In this document: piece by piece, positions 8,686 to 20,800 of the stretch
How the letters are laid out: each line of letters begins with the position of its first letter
How positions within the stretch are numbered: position 1 is the stretch's first letter
Source of the DNA: Vermamoeba vermiformis
Taxonomy: Eukaryota > Tubulinea > Echinamoebida
Direction: 5' to 3'
DNA length: 64,000 bases
Assembly: GCA_045837725.1 (NCBI GenBank)
Contig: JBEWZL010000175.1
Span: 1-64,000 of the forward strand
The notes under the pieces: generated by a model
Told to the model about the DNA's origin: nothing
What the model saw: the letters and a program-made list of their open reading frames with translations, nothing else
Database searches by the model: none
Program-made: the position numbers and the translations under genes

Positions 8686-11020
8686 TCAGTCAAACAAACT
8701 ATCATTGAGCTGAGTTGCATAGTTTTGAATGGTTCTAGGGCGATGTGACCGACCATATTCTGTTGTTGGAATGTTTTGAAACTGTTTTGCAGTCCAACCT
8801 TTTGTTGGTGTTGGTTGTGTTACAACAGGGGCATCATAGTCATCAGAGTCTTCTTCGCTGCTGGGTTCGTTTCCAACACCTACCACAGAAGGCAGAGTTG
8901 CCTTGGACAAAACTGAAACAGTTGTTGTGGAGTTCCAACTGATTTGTTTTTGTTTGGGTAAAAACATCATTGGACTTCCGACTATTCGAGCTGGTGATTG
9001 GTCCACGGTTGGACCACATCGTGTTCGTTACCCTCATGTGCTTACCAATAATGCTGTTCCGCTTCTGTTAACTTGTCATAGGTTCTTCTTGTGGCAGCTA
9101 TGATCTTCTCGTCAATTTTGTGCGGTTTAATCATGTTAGGCACTCCTGGGGGTATTGCCATTAGAATTGTAATAGGCTCGCCGTCGGCATCTCCCTTCCA
9201 CTGTTCATCTTCAATAATAGGTTAACTTTAATACAAATATTCATATTAGTCTACAAACCTGTGGAGGTGAAGTCTCGCCATTTCATTACAACATGGCCAT
9301 GCTCGTTCAATGTCAGCCAGAACACGTGCGGTTTGGTGTGGCCTGCAAGTTTTGGCAAGTATGGCGACAACCAGGATCTTAAGTCCCATATTGTCTTTAC
9401 ATAGTGAATTGCTGGTGATTCGCTGTAAGTTGAGTCAACGTAGGCTTGCACATCTTGCATAGAAGCTGTTTTCAAGTTGTGTGATTTCAATCCAGTTGCA
9501 AACGGTACGTTTTGCTGGTCAATGTCAGTGTGGGTGTGCCCTTGCAGGAGGCAGATGAAGAAGATATCCTTGGTGAGTTTTTTCAGCAGAATGACTGCAA
9601 AAAACCCAAGAACAAATATATTCTTGTTTTCACGCCAGCAGTTATCAGATTGAAAAACCAGCTTTGCAGGAATTGTATGTCCATCAGTTACTTGGCCAAA
9701 GAGATGCATTGCTAATAGGTTCATGCTATAGTTGCTATCGTGATCAAATTGCTGTGCAATTGAAATGTATAATTGTTTGACACCCAAGTTATGGTTGATG
9801 ACTCCTGAAACTTGCAGGCGCAGACGTGGGAGACGAAGCCAACTCTTTGGAAAGTTACACCATGCAATATGGGGTAACAAAACACCAGAATATCCATCCC
9901 ATATGGTTTGCCACAGAATTGTACAGTCAATAGCTTTTCGAGAGTCATACGTCAATCGCTCAAGCTTTTGAAGTGTGTTATGGTCCTTCAACTTTTGCTT
10001 AATCTGCTGAACCCGAATCACTGTTTGCTTGTTTGCTTGATTCAGCTGACTAATTTACTTGTTAGCATTTCGCAGAAAAGTTTGAAGCACTTACATTTTA
10101 AGTTCTATGCACTCGTCACATTTGCCCAATCTGGTGTTCTTTGGGAATTTGATCCACGTGTATTGTCGCATTGTCTTATAGAACAGTTTTTTGGAAGGAG
10201 GCTCTTGTGGCTCCTGTGCAACCAAGTCATCATATAGAAGTGTCTTGCTTAGAACAATAGGGCAGTGCCACTCGTTAGAGTCTGGTTGCTCATCAAAGAA
10301 GATGTTCACTAGACCAAGGAGAAATCGATGAACCTTGTCTGTTTGAGGAGTTTGATAAGTGCGCAAGCTGTTTCCATGAGGATGAACAACGACATCATTG
10401 ACCTTGAGGGACCGTAGAGCTGTTGTTATTTTCGTGCTGCTAATTCCAAGAGCCTTGGTAAAAGCAGTTCTACAGACCACACGTCCTTCTAACTTGTAAA
10501 CGATCTTGACTGATTCTTGTGTGCATATCGATGATGCCCGCAATACATCTAAAAGCCATTGTGATCTGTGTAAGCATTAATAATTGCCGCAGTGACTACA
10601 CTGTCGTACCTGTCATGCTCGTTTTTAGCTATAAAGGGAAGTCGAATACGCTTTAACTCTGCCTTAGAGAATGAACGCAAACATTGCTGATTACAGCACT
10701 GTTCATGCGACAGATTATCAATTTGTGACCCGCGAATTAATTTGACAGGAGGATGTCGTTGCTTGACGTTTCGATTTGGTGAATTATACTGTCTCTTATA
10801 TACAGGTTGATATACTGATGCTAAATTGTCATTCCAGTCTATTTGAATCGTAAGTAAAGCACTGCATACAGCGCGTAAAACGCTTACCGTCGAAAACAGC
10901 CGCCAAATCAACATCATCCAGTTCATGCATATTGATATCAACAGTAGTATTGTCAGAAAATACATCTTCCAAATTGGTATTCTCCCACCAATTGTCTGAC
11001 AAAGAAGCGAAAATTAACAA
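8686..11020 (-). CDS. DUF7869-like, putative RNase H-fold transposase-like protein
   Basis: Six exons (10888-11020, 10610-10838, 10095-10565, 9259-10049, 9046-9208, about 8686-8977) give roughly 690 residues. The N-terminal part is acidic. A middle helical block (VVCRTAFTKALGISSTKI, then HPHGNSLRT) and a Cys pair (LGKCDECIELK) follow. The core resembles proteins labelled DUF7869: WDGYSGVLLPH, then FQSDNCWRENKN, then GHTHTDIDQQN. These three acidic motifs have the spacing expected of a DDE/RNase H-type active site; catalysis is inference. The family is dispersed and repetitive in plants, animals and fungi, which suits a transposon origin. A Ser/Asp-rich tail ends the protein. No terminal inverted repeats or target duplication were identified. 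The final splice junction was chosen to keep the tail frame (acceptor near 8978) and is the weakest point. Confidence 0.72.
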
Positions 11021-11370
11021 TTCGAAAAAATTAATTAATTATTAATTTGATATTGGACTTTACACACCTAAGCCAGCACTGCTCATATAGGATACTATTA
11101 TCTTTGGCAATTATATAGCTAGTTAAATCCTTAGGCTACTGGTCGTAGGGCAGTAGGAAGCCTGGATGAGACAGTTAATTACTTCTACCACTGTTTGCAT
11201 TCATGACTTACCTTAAATATAACCTGCAACCTTGTGGCTTGTAATGGGAACCATAAATAAGTTAACAAAGCTATGATTTTATTAAATTTAAGCTGACATG
11301 TCTTGACAGCTGTCATGGCGTTTTTTATTGCACCAAGTAGTATTGAATACCACCATTACTAACCACCACA

Positions 11371-13224
11371 ATGGAGCAGTCAATAGAAGCGATTTTGACA
11401 GGAAACAGTTCTAATATACTGCAATTACAAGTAGTGAAGATATATTCGCCATCTGTGAAAGACAATCAAAGCTTTTACAAGTAAGTTCCATTTTATACTA
11501 ATTATTAATACCTCAATAATTTCGAATGCATTGAAGCCATTTCCGATTTATTTGGAGAGGTTTTAGATCACATCCGAAATTACGCAAATCAAAAAACCCC
11601 ATCGAATTTTGTTTATTACAAACGGAGAAATAATTGCCGCAATTATTACTCAAAAATCGTTTTTTTTCTAATGCTATCAGCAATCTATATCACATCTGAT
11701 CCATCACTAATTTCGTGGATATTATCAGAATGACCCTTTCAGATGGTAAATACACTGTTTTAGCAGTGTTACACCACTCCTTGTCTTCATTGGTCAAGAA
11801 TTCCGTTATTAAAGAGGGTTCGATAGTGCGCGTCGCCGACTGGGCCATTGTACGAGTCGAATCAAGCAACAAGTACGTTATTACTATATCAATGCGGCAG
11901 TAATTAACCAGTTTGTTTTAATAGGAGAGTACTGCGAATCAATGCGAAAGTAACTGCCACTGGGCACGAGCGCATCAAAAATTACAAGGACCTAGTTGAA
12001 TGCCCAGCGGTTACTATTGTACGTGAACCTTTAATGGTGAGTGAAGAGGACGAGGGTGATATTGGCCCTGTTTACACTGGAGCTGAGACGATTCCAAGAC
12101 CTGAAGTGACTGCTGAAGAACACTGGGAACGTAAGTCGGTTGCCATTTTCTTGCTGTAATTAATCGTCGCACAGCATTTACATCAAATCACCTGCGCTTT
12201 GTTACTTCTGTGGGCAAGAACTACATGTACATCGAAGACTCTGCTCCACTGAAAAATGTGCATGCAAACTCTCCACCACGCAAATGTGACGTCTATGCTG
12301 CAGCGGTAATTAAGACAACTCAAACAAATGACTACTGTCGAGGCTACACCCTTAGCTTTGACGATAAAGAGGCAGTCATTGTTGCTGTGGTAATTCTGAC
12401 TACTGGTTCGGCCATCAAATTGGCAGTGCTAGACATCACTTCTGGCCAAATATCTTTTCGTGCTCCAGTTCCTGGCGAAGTTGTCCGCAAAGAGTACCGC
12501 TTCTCATCCAGTATGGCTTCAGCTTGGCAGCAGCACATGAATTCAGCTAGTGCCAAACTCGCTGCAGCAAAAGAAAAACGAGCAAGCCGCACGCAAACAA
12601 ATAACAAAGCATTGCCCCGCAGATCTGCTCCGCAACACGAAACCAAAAGCAGTGAAAGCAGTGAAAGCAGTGATAGTGAAGTTGAGCTTATTACGAATTC
12701 AAAGAGGAAGGCCAGTGCTACTGCTGAACCTCCCGCAAAGCGGCAAAAGGTCGACAAGCATAAGTATCAGTTATCCGACCACTTGATTCCTGACGAGGAG
12801 AATCAGTCTAATGGTGCGATGAATGCTTTGGCAGATGAAGTGCGGTCGCTAAAACAACTGTTGGATGCGGTCAACCGCCAGATAGCGGTGCAACGCCAGC
12901 AGTTGCAAGATTTCAAAGATGAAGTCGAGTGCAAGCAAGATCTGAACAAGAAGTTATGTTCCCAAGTGGCTTCAATGACTGAGGAGTTGTCTTCAATGAA
13001 AGCAGAGGTTGCAAAACTAACCTCGAAAGTTACTGTTAGTAATCAGTCTGAGAAGGTAACAACATGGATTTACCCCTCGAAGTGCTAATCTTTACCAGAT
13101 TGTTTACGTCCCTGCTCCTCGTCCTGTTGAAACTCGTTACATTCAAGTCCCGGAGTATTACCAGCCCGAACCAAGCATAATACGAACTCCAACCCGTTAC
13201 AGTCCCTACAGCCCATACCACTAG
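11371..13224 (+). CDS. RPA1 N-terminal-like OB fold joined to coiled coil
   Basis: Five exons (11371-11480, 11729-11872, 11925-12130, 12175-13055, 13099-13224) join in phase to give about 488 residues. Residues 1-115 resemble the N-terminal OB fold of replication protein A large subunit: an AIL.G.SS.ILQLQVVKIY start, then MTLSDGKYTVLAVLHHSL, IKEGSIVRVADWAIV and RVLRINAKVTATG. The usual RPA DNA-binding domains A-C are not seen. Instead there is a second globular segment (RFVTSVGKNYMYI to VVRKEYRF), a Ser/Lys/Glu-rich linker (SSESSESSDSEVEL) with a basic KRKASA..PPAKRQKVD stretch that could be a nuclear localisation signal. A long coiled coil (about residues 350-440) and a Tyr/Pro tail with RPVETRYIQVPEYY follow. 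An AATAAA lies about 30 bases after the stop. A role in element replication or partner recruitment is inference. Confidence 0.68.
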
Positions 13225-13257
13225 GTTGCATGACCAGTCGGTCAACAAAAATTTCAA

Positions 13258-13421
13258 TAAAAAAAGCAATTTTTATTTTTTATCAAATACAACTTTAAGA
13301 AAAAAAAGAGCAACAAGAAGAGGCACGTTAGTGAAGAAGAGTCCGAGTCAACATCGGAATTGGAGATCTCTTCAGATTCGGATGAGCAACCTCGACTGGT
13401 GCTATCCAAGAAAAAATAGAG
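13258..13421 (+). other. Orphan charged open segment
   Basis: A frame open from the AT-rich stretch after the previous gene encodes a Lys run (FKKKKSNKKRHV) and then an acidic Ser/Glu tail (SEEESESTSELEISSDSDEQ), ending VLSKKK and a stop. The composition looks coding, like the tail of a nuclear protein. I found no upstream exon that splices in. It may be an alternative last exon of the preceding gene or a remnant of another. Confidence 0.35.
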
Positions 13422-14232
13422 GCCTTATAAGTTGTATAAGATTTATTATTAAGTAAAACGAATATTATTACCCACAAAAACGCTCTTATTGTAAGCTATC
13501 CTATCGCTGGCAGCATTGCGGACCTTTATCCATTTTCACGGTTTGGATGGTATTTATTTCTGGCTGTGGTGCCTGTAGAATTTTTTCCAAACCAATTCAA
13601 TTCTATACTTCGGTGCTATTTCCCGACGGGCAAAAATAAATTTTTAACAGGTCCAGGGCCGTCCGTTTGCAATGACGACCATTTTTTATTTTCACTGAAA
13701 ACCGTTTGTATTTTGGCGGGCAAACAAGCCGCTATTAATTAAATTAAACAACGGCACAAGACCACGCCTCATTATTATTGTTACCACTGCGATTAAGTAA
13801 ACTGAGAATTGGATTTACGATGTTAATGGCACGTGGTTGGTAAGCGGACAGTTTCTTACCGTTGCTGCCGATCTCATCCGGATGAGCGAACGCAAGAAAA
13901 TCCTAACAAATTAATTCTGTGCATAATCAAATATTTGGCGATATTAATAATTAGAATTCTGGTGCATTTTAAAAATTAAATTATTAATATTATTTTCAAC
14001 CCAATATTTACACGTAATACTGTATGCAACGCAAAACGTAATTCAAAAAGAGCATTGAGATGTAGTGCACCGGACATATTGTAAACGGTTTTACGATTCA
14101 CACCGATAAATCAACGTGCGAATTTTCCTTCACGCGGAAGAGTTCGTGTGATAGATTACAATTACGCACACACACGGTGCACATAGTTTTGTCCAATATG
14201 TCATTATTCTTTATAATTTATTATACGCAACC
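13422..14232. other. Intergenic, no gene seen
   Basis: This stretch is AT-rich and has no convincing exon. It marks the change from the accessory region to recognisable host genes. The last ~150 bases are presumably the promoter and leader of the glycosyltransferase gene. Confidence 0.5.
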
Positions 14233-15477
14233 ATGCAACCGCGATCCAAAAGGAAAATTATTGTACTTTTAGCGTTCTGCGCAGGAGTTCTAGTATTTCT
14301 GAACTCAATATTAACTTGGCACCTGCCTTCTGCCAGCCTCACAATTGGTAAAAGGAGCGTAAGTTTAATTAATCTCTTTAATTAATCAAAATTCACCGTG
14401 TAACCTCATTTTTTTCGAAGCGGGCTAATGTGCTCCTGGTTATCGCTGTTCCCTCGGTGGAAAATCATTTCGTAGAGCGCAACAGGCTGCGAAAATTGAC
14501 GAAACAATATCCTCAAGTGCTATGCCCGTTTTGTACGAACAAACGCGATGAAGATCCGCAGGTAAGATCGATCTACTTTTCGAACCAACGAATTTATCTC
14601 GGTTTATTCAGGTTCAACTTCTATTTTTCATCGGAAAAAGCGCACAAACGAACGAATTCGTGCACTTATCTGAAATCAAGCAAGAGGCGGAGCAGTACGA
14701 AGATCTCGTTTTGTTGAATATTACGGAGAATATGAACGAAGGCAAAACTTGGGAAGTGTTTAATTGGGTGCACTCGAATAGGAAAGCAGATTTTGTTATG
14801 AAGAGCGACGAAGATTCTTTTGTGAACATTCCGGCCTTGGTCGACCGCTTGCATCATTTTAAACGGACATTTCCAAAAGAATATGGTAAACATTGCAATT
14901 TATAACGAATTACGCATTACGCATTCTTACGTTTGACACAGGCAAGTTGTATTATGGATTTCCTTGGAACTACGATGACGTGCCTTTGACATCGCAGAGT
15001 GCCATAATGATCGGTATGGGCTACACCGTGGGTTGGGATTTGGTCGAACATTTTGCGACGGATCCAAACGTGCGACAAAACATCGTGGGATTTGAAGACG
15101 GTGTCACGCATCAATGGCTCATGAACCGCACTGACGTTCTGCGCATTGGAGATAGACTCAGATTTCACGATCCACCAGGCTTCAATGGGCCAGTCTCGTG
15201 GACTTACCGCTGCGATGACGTGGTCATTCATCGATTGAAAACAAACGAGCTGTGGAGCGAAGTGAGAGAATTTTATCGGAGTTGCTGCGGACCGATCTTC
15301 GATGGACCAAGAGGCGAGTGTCGCGGCAGTCCGAAGTCCAGCTCATGCTGCGGACCAAATCGTAGCACGTGTGACCGCACATGTAGCTTGACATTGCGTC
15401 CAGTGGAAATCATTGAACCATTCACAAATTATCTTGCGGATGAGGATCTGGACTACCTCGGTCCGTCTTCAAATTAA
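14233..15477 (+). CDS. GT31-family beta-1,3-glycosyltransferase
   Basis: This is a type II Golgi-membrane glycosyltransferase that would transfer galactose or N-acetylhexosamine to glycans. Four exons (14233-14358, 14421-14561, 14612-14885, 14942-15477) give about 358 residues. A short basic cytosolic tail (MQPRSKRK) precedes one membrane anchor (IIVLLAFCAGVLVFLNSIL). The catalytic domain shows the family blocks VLLVIAVPS, then LLFFIGKS, the metal-binding region DFVMKSDEDSFVNIPAL (the DxD-like site is the SDED part), GFPWNYDDVP, the EDG-type motif GFEDGVTHQWL and the closing DVVIHRLK. A Cys-rich extension (RSCCGPIFDG, SSSCCGPNRST) follows and is unusual. Acceptor specificity cannot be told. 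The stop lies 60 bases from the stop of the convergent pyruvyl-transferase-like gene, and the pair may both act on surface glycans. Confidence 0.85.
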
Positions 15478-15536
15478 TGTAATATAATTCTGTAAATAAA
15501 CACTGTCGAACGTATTATAATTTAGCTATCTTACAT

Positions 15537-17638
15537 TTATTTCCGTGTGTCGCGGATCCATTCGTAGGCAAGTTCTACTGCACGATCCAAAGTATCAGCG
15601 TGTTTTGCGCGCAAGTTATCGCCATTGCAATCCGGAAGATACGACGCCATTGACGACCATATATTAGACAGCTTCTTGTAGGCATTATCGACGTATATTA
15701 CAGGCCTACCAATGAGAACTGACATGATGCTCGCGTGCAATCTGTCGGTCACGATAACACTTCCACGGCTGAGCAGTTTGTTGCCCATCGCCACTCGGAA
15801 TATCGGCAAAATATCCTTGGGAATGTCCTGTGCCGAAAGATTCGGATACAGCCGCCTGTAGTCGTACAGGGCGCTGTGGTTCTCTTGAATGCTCTTCTGG
15901 GTTGGATAGCCATCAACAGGGAAGTCCCAGATCTCGTACGACAGCTCCTTTTCGTTCGCAAAACTCTTAGCCTTGGTAATGTGCGTGTCATTGATGTTCT
16001 TCTCGGTATCTGAACGGAGCAAAAAGAGGATGTCGACTATTGGCGCATCAGCGGGAGCAATTGGACCAATCATGAAGGCCATGTCGGGAACGAAGACTGA
16101 TTCTGTGTTGGGGAATTTTTCACGTGCGTACTTTAGCGATGGAGTGTCGCGCAACAGGAGAGTTAATTTGCCGTGCTTTTCAAACGCAGCTCTATCTTGC
16201 AAAGCATATTTCTCCTCGCGGTAGCTGATTGATTGAGGCAAGAATATCACTCTGTTGCTCGTCTCATTCAATACTTTCAGTCGGAAGTCCGCATTTTCCC
16301 TCCACCAATCCCCGAAATTTCCACCGCCGTGCAGCAGCACGGAAACGTTCTTCGAATACTTGTAATCGATAATTAGTTACATTTGTTATGAGGAAGTGGT
16401 ACGTACGTTACGCAAAGTTTCCAATTCTCGCTGTTCAGGATCACGAGGAGTGACGACAGGGAGCGATTGCATACTCATGAATAAGTTGTCGCCGTGCCAT
16501 ATGAATGAGTCGCCAAGGTTCCAATGTAGCGGCACATCCATCAAGCTCAAGGCCTCTGAGCCTGCGATCAGCTTGGACAAGCGTTCATTGATCATCTTGC
16601 GTGCCTTGAAAAGACATTGTAATCGCTGAGCGTCCTTTTCTTGAGCAATCGGTATCAAAGACGCGTTGTATGGCACGTTGTAATTCGAGTCTATCGACGA
16701 TACGTTGAGTTGCACAGGACCTAGCGTTGATTTGGAAGCCACGGCTGTGATTCCATGAGCGTAGACAAGAAACGCAGTGCACACTACAATGAGAGCTAGT
16801 GCATTCAAAGTTTGACTGTAGTGGTTCGCGTCGACGTTCAAAGTTTGTGGCGAATCTTCTGGCGATGCCTTGATACGTCGCAAGAGGAAGTACCCAATGA
16901 CCACCAAAGCTAACGCTACCACCGTCAGCAGGTCTACTGGGATATGGACCATTGCGACAACTGCAATAGCTGCGAGACAAATTACTTCGTAGAATTTGTC
17001 AGACATGCGCTTATGAAGAGCATAGCCTCCCCCAACCGCTAACATCGCCCATGATTGTGTAGACCAGTTGAAATTCAACTCGGCAATCGCTAATGGGAGT
17101 GCGAGGACTGACAACAATGCATTGGAATAAAATTGAGTGTATGTCGCTACATTTTCTTCCAGAGTTTGTTCTTTTACATGTGCCAAGTAGTTATAAGCGC
17201 ATCCAAGTAATAAAGTCAAGCCGTCGATACGCTATTGAAGTAACAGTGCTATTAAGGGCATAACATATATTGCACTATTAAGTTTCGATAGTCGCTGTTC
17301 AAATAATCCAAAAAGCACTTGGCTAGCGATCTGGGATAGAGATGAGATCGATTTTCGCATTTATTTATTGTTTTACCTGCGATATGAAAAAGCCATGCAA
17401 AGATGAGTATTGAAGAGCCATGAAAAAAGCAATAGTTGTTGAAATATTGAGAAGCACATCCCTTTTCTTGAGTGCCACGATCTGGACTCCACAATGTTTT
17501 GCCGAGCGTTAGACCAGAAAAAACTGCTGAAATAATAGCGCTTATCCATATTACAACATTTACAACATTATCTTTCGCTAGTTGCGTAGAAAACAATAAA
17601 ATGCACTGGACGTACAATAAATATGACAAGCCAGTCAT
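15537..17638 (-). CDS. Multi-span membrane protein fused to polysaccharide pyruvyl transferase domain
   Basis: The C-terminal ~280 residues match the polysaccharide pyruvyl transferase family: LLHGGGNFGDWW, VIFLPQSISYR, DTPSLKYAREKFPNT, VPDMAFMIG, VIVTDRLHASIMSVLIGRPVIYVDN. Members move pyruvate ketals or related groups onto glycans. The last two exons (15537-16358 and 16407 to about 17235) are joined clearly at AAC|TATTCGAAG. Upstream of the domain are several membrane helices (LLSVLALPLAIAEL, VICLAAIAVVAMVHI, LLTVVALALVVIGYFLL, ALALIVVCTAFLVYA). Further exons up to a start at 17638 (MTGLSYLLYVQCILLF) add more helices. The joint between these upstream exons and the main exon is uncertain: the best frame carries an in-frame TAG just before RIDGLTLLLGC. 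Either a splice was missed or two genes are merged here. Confidence 0.7.
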
Positions 17639-17892
17639 GGTTGGTGCTCAATTCGCCATCGTAAATTACAAAATCCTAGTGTACAACTCATACTGGTATT
17701 CCTGTGCATTGCGTTTCGTAAAAATAAATTACGAGATCTCCAACAGATCCGCATCGGCTCACAATTTGTCGTTGGTTGACAGTGCCGATAAGTTGCACCG
17801 AGAGTGCTACGACATAGAGGGTCAATTCAAAGAACGGCGACAGAGTTGGTAAAAATAAAATTTTATTGTTTGCGGGTACAGCTTTTTCGTGA

Positions 17893-20800
17893 TTATTTTC
17901 TCTTGTCTCGGTTAATCAATAACATTAACAAATATGAAAAGACTCTGAATGTCACTGCTATAAAGGCTATAAAGATGTGATCCCATTGGATCTGTTCTTG
18001 TGTCAATACGTAATCCAAAGCCTCAACTCCCTTTTCCACTTTGAAAATATCTTTCCACTCCCATAATTCTGAAATTTAAATTAATTAACGTTGAACTCTC
18101 GCGTAACTTATATTCGATAACATACCTCGCAGGTACAACAGCTCATTCGCCCAGCGTAAAAACGACAAATTCGGCATGAACTTCAACACGACGTTCATTT
18201 TGGCGAATTCTTTCAATCCGGGACGCAAACCTATTCACAAATATTAGTGAATGACTTTTTACAATAATACGAATGCATACCAGAGAAGACCATGCAGATC
18301 AAAATAGCTACGACGGATGCGACTTGCGCGATACTCGGGCGAACAATAATCGATACAAAATAGCCAATCGAGTAAGAGCAATAGCACGTCAAGAAAAAGC
18401 CGAGGTACAGGTCAAAGAAGCCCGCGCGAGGAGTGAGCAGCGTGTAGATGATGCCCGTGAAGAAGAGTGGCATGAGCAGCAGTACGGGCATTTGAGCCAA
18501 ATCTTTGCCGAGGAAATAAGCCAAAGATGATGCACCCGAGGCATTCTCACGGTAGAAGATGAGCTTTTCTGGACCGAAGACTTTCAACGCACTAGCTGCG
18601 GATGTGAGCGCGAGCACCAACGCTGCGAGACCGTAGATTTGCGCTATTAAATTAACGATCGTAAGCACAGAAGTGTATTACGACAATACGAACAACTTAC
18701 GATAGGGATCATCGAGGGGCAAATCGCACGTGTCTTTAAGCACATCGATCTTCAAGTCACGACAGGCAATCTCGGGCAAAGGTCCATTGTAGGTCTTGTT
18801 CATGAACACAGCACCCAACAACGAGCCTGACAAGAAGAGCAAAAAGAAATCGATCAAAATAGCTCTGATGTCACGCATTTGTTGGATGAAACTGCGACCG
18901 GCAAATCGAGCGAATTGAGACACAAAGCCAGCCGTGCGACGCTTCAAGTACTTCTCTTTCACTGGCGCGGATTGAGGCAGCAATGGCTTTTGATCATCTT
19001 CACCATCGTCATTCTCAATTATGATACCATTGCCGTGACCATTTTCGACTATAGGAAAAGATTGTTACTACATGCCCAAACAATTAAATCGTTGTTATTC
19101 GTACCGTGACCGTTTTGATACTCGCGCTTGTGAGTCTCCCAAAGTCGAGGCAAATCATCCGTAGTGAATTCAGGGTGGCCTTCACGAGGCTTAAGGCCGG
19201 AAATGACGTCCATGAAGAAGTCAGCAGGGTTGGAGTGAGCAGGGCAGTGGAAGCCGAGTTGTTCGAAGTAGGCCAAGGCAGACTCACTAGGACCAGAGAA
19301 GACGACTTTGCCGCCCTTGCCCATGAGCATGACATCGTGGAACATTTGGAAAATCTCGTAGCGAGGTTGATGGATAACGGCAATGACCGTCATACCCTTT
19401 TCAGTGACACGACGCAACGACTCACAAACTTCTTTGGCAGTACTGGCGTCGAGACCACTCGTAGGCTCGTCCAAGAACAGCACCGTAGGATCAGCGACCA
19501 ATTCCATACCAATGTTGACACGTTTTCTTTGACCGCCAGAAATACCACGTTCGTTCTCATCACCAACAACCGAGTGACGCACATCTAACGATTGAAATTA
19601 GTCTCTAGCCGACAAAGTTAACCTAACAAATTGAGCGTACCGTAAAGACCGAGCAAGTCAATGACACGGTTGACAGTGCGACGCTTTTGCCTGCTTGAGA
19701 ATTCTTTGGGCAAACGCAAGTTGGCATAGAACGACAAAGTTTCTATAAGCACATTAGCTCATGTCGAATACTGAGACGAGTTACGTACCTTTGACAGTCA
19801 AAGTGCGCAACATGATATCATCCTGCGGCACGAAACCAGTGATCTTTCTCAAGCTCTCAATGTTCGATGGAGCACCGTTGATCAGAATTTCACCCGTCAA
19901 ATTGCCGTGGTACATCTTGCCAGCCAATGTCGTGATGAAGGTTGTCTTACCAGAGCCAGAGGGACCCATGACAGCTGTGAGGGATTAGATTAGTCGCAAG
20001 GTACGACAGTACTTAGTTAGAGTTGGTGTTTTACCTGTCAATCGACCGTGCTTAATTTCACCGGTGACACCTTCGAGAATTTTCAACTTGTTCTTGCCAG
20101 ATTCAATTTCCAAACCAAGTTCGTTGAATTTAAAGTCGACATAGAAGGGCTTCATGCCACCCAAGTACTCGATGCGGTTCTTTGAGATAGCAGCGCCATT
20201 GATCGAGTCCAAACCGCCGTTCGAGTCGATGCTTTCAGGGCTCTTAGCAGCCAAGGCAGCCAAACGGATCTGTTCGCGGATCTTGCGGTTTTTGTCTTGC
20301 ACGTGTTGGAAGATCTTTAGGGCTGAGACCAAAACAACGATTGCTAACAACGTGAACACAACAATGCCAAAATCAAGCGAGGGTTCCCCGGTGCCTTCGG
20401 GACAGTAGGTAAAGATCGAACACGCTGCACATGATTAGATGGATCCGCACTGATATATTATGGACAAAACTTACACTTTGGTGACACGCTTCCCACGTTA
20501 CAGAAGTGACCGCTAGGGCAGACTTTCTTTTGGGCAGGGTCGGGACAGTAATTGCCGGCAGGACAAGGCTTGGCTTCGACAGTACCAGGTGGACAGTATT
20601 GAGCTATTTACACGTTAATTAGGCTCTAGGTAGTAATTGATTCAACTTACTATTATAACAGGCTGTAATGTTTTTCGGGCCGTCGCAGTAATGTCCAGCA
20701 GGGCACGGTTGATCGAAAGTAGTACCTTCAGGACAGTATGAGCAAGAGCTAAAGTTCTTGGCGTCACATGAACAAGCCTTCGGGAACTCAACTGAAGGTT

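Noticed and set aside
12344-12757. 137-residue minus-strand ORF with hydrophobic stretches
   Set aside because: Antisense to the Ser/Ala-rich part of the RPA-like gene, whose exons join in phase.
1-13430. Fungal Starship-type or Helitron element
   Set aside because: No tyrosine-recombinase (DUF3435-like) captain, Rep/helicase or Helitron end was seen. The RPA-like protein alone is not enough.
17472-17852. 126-residue plus-strand ORF
   Set aside because: It overlaps the minus-strand membrane-protein start and has no recognisable domain or splice context.
18879-20408. Plus-strand ORFs opposite the ABCG gene, up to 160 residues
   Set aside because: They are antisense shadows; the minus frame carries all ABC transporter motifs.
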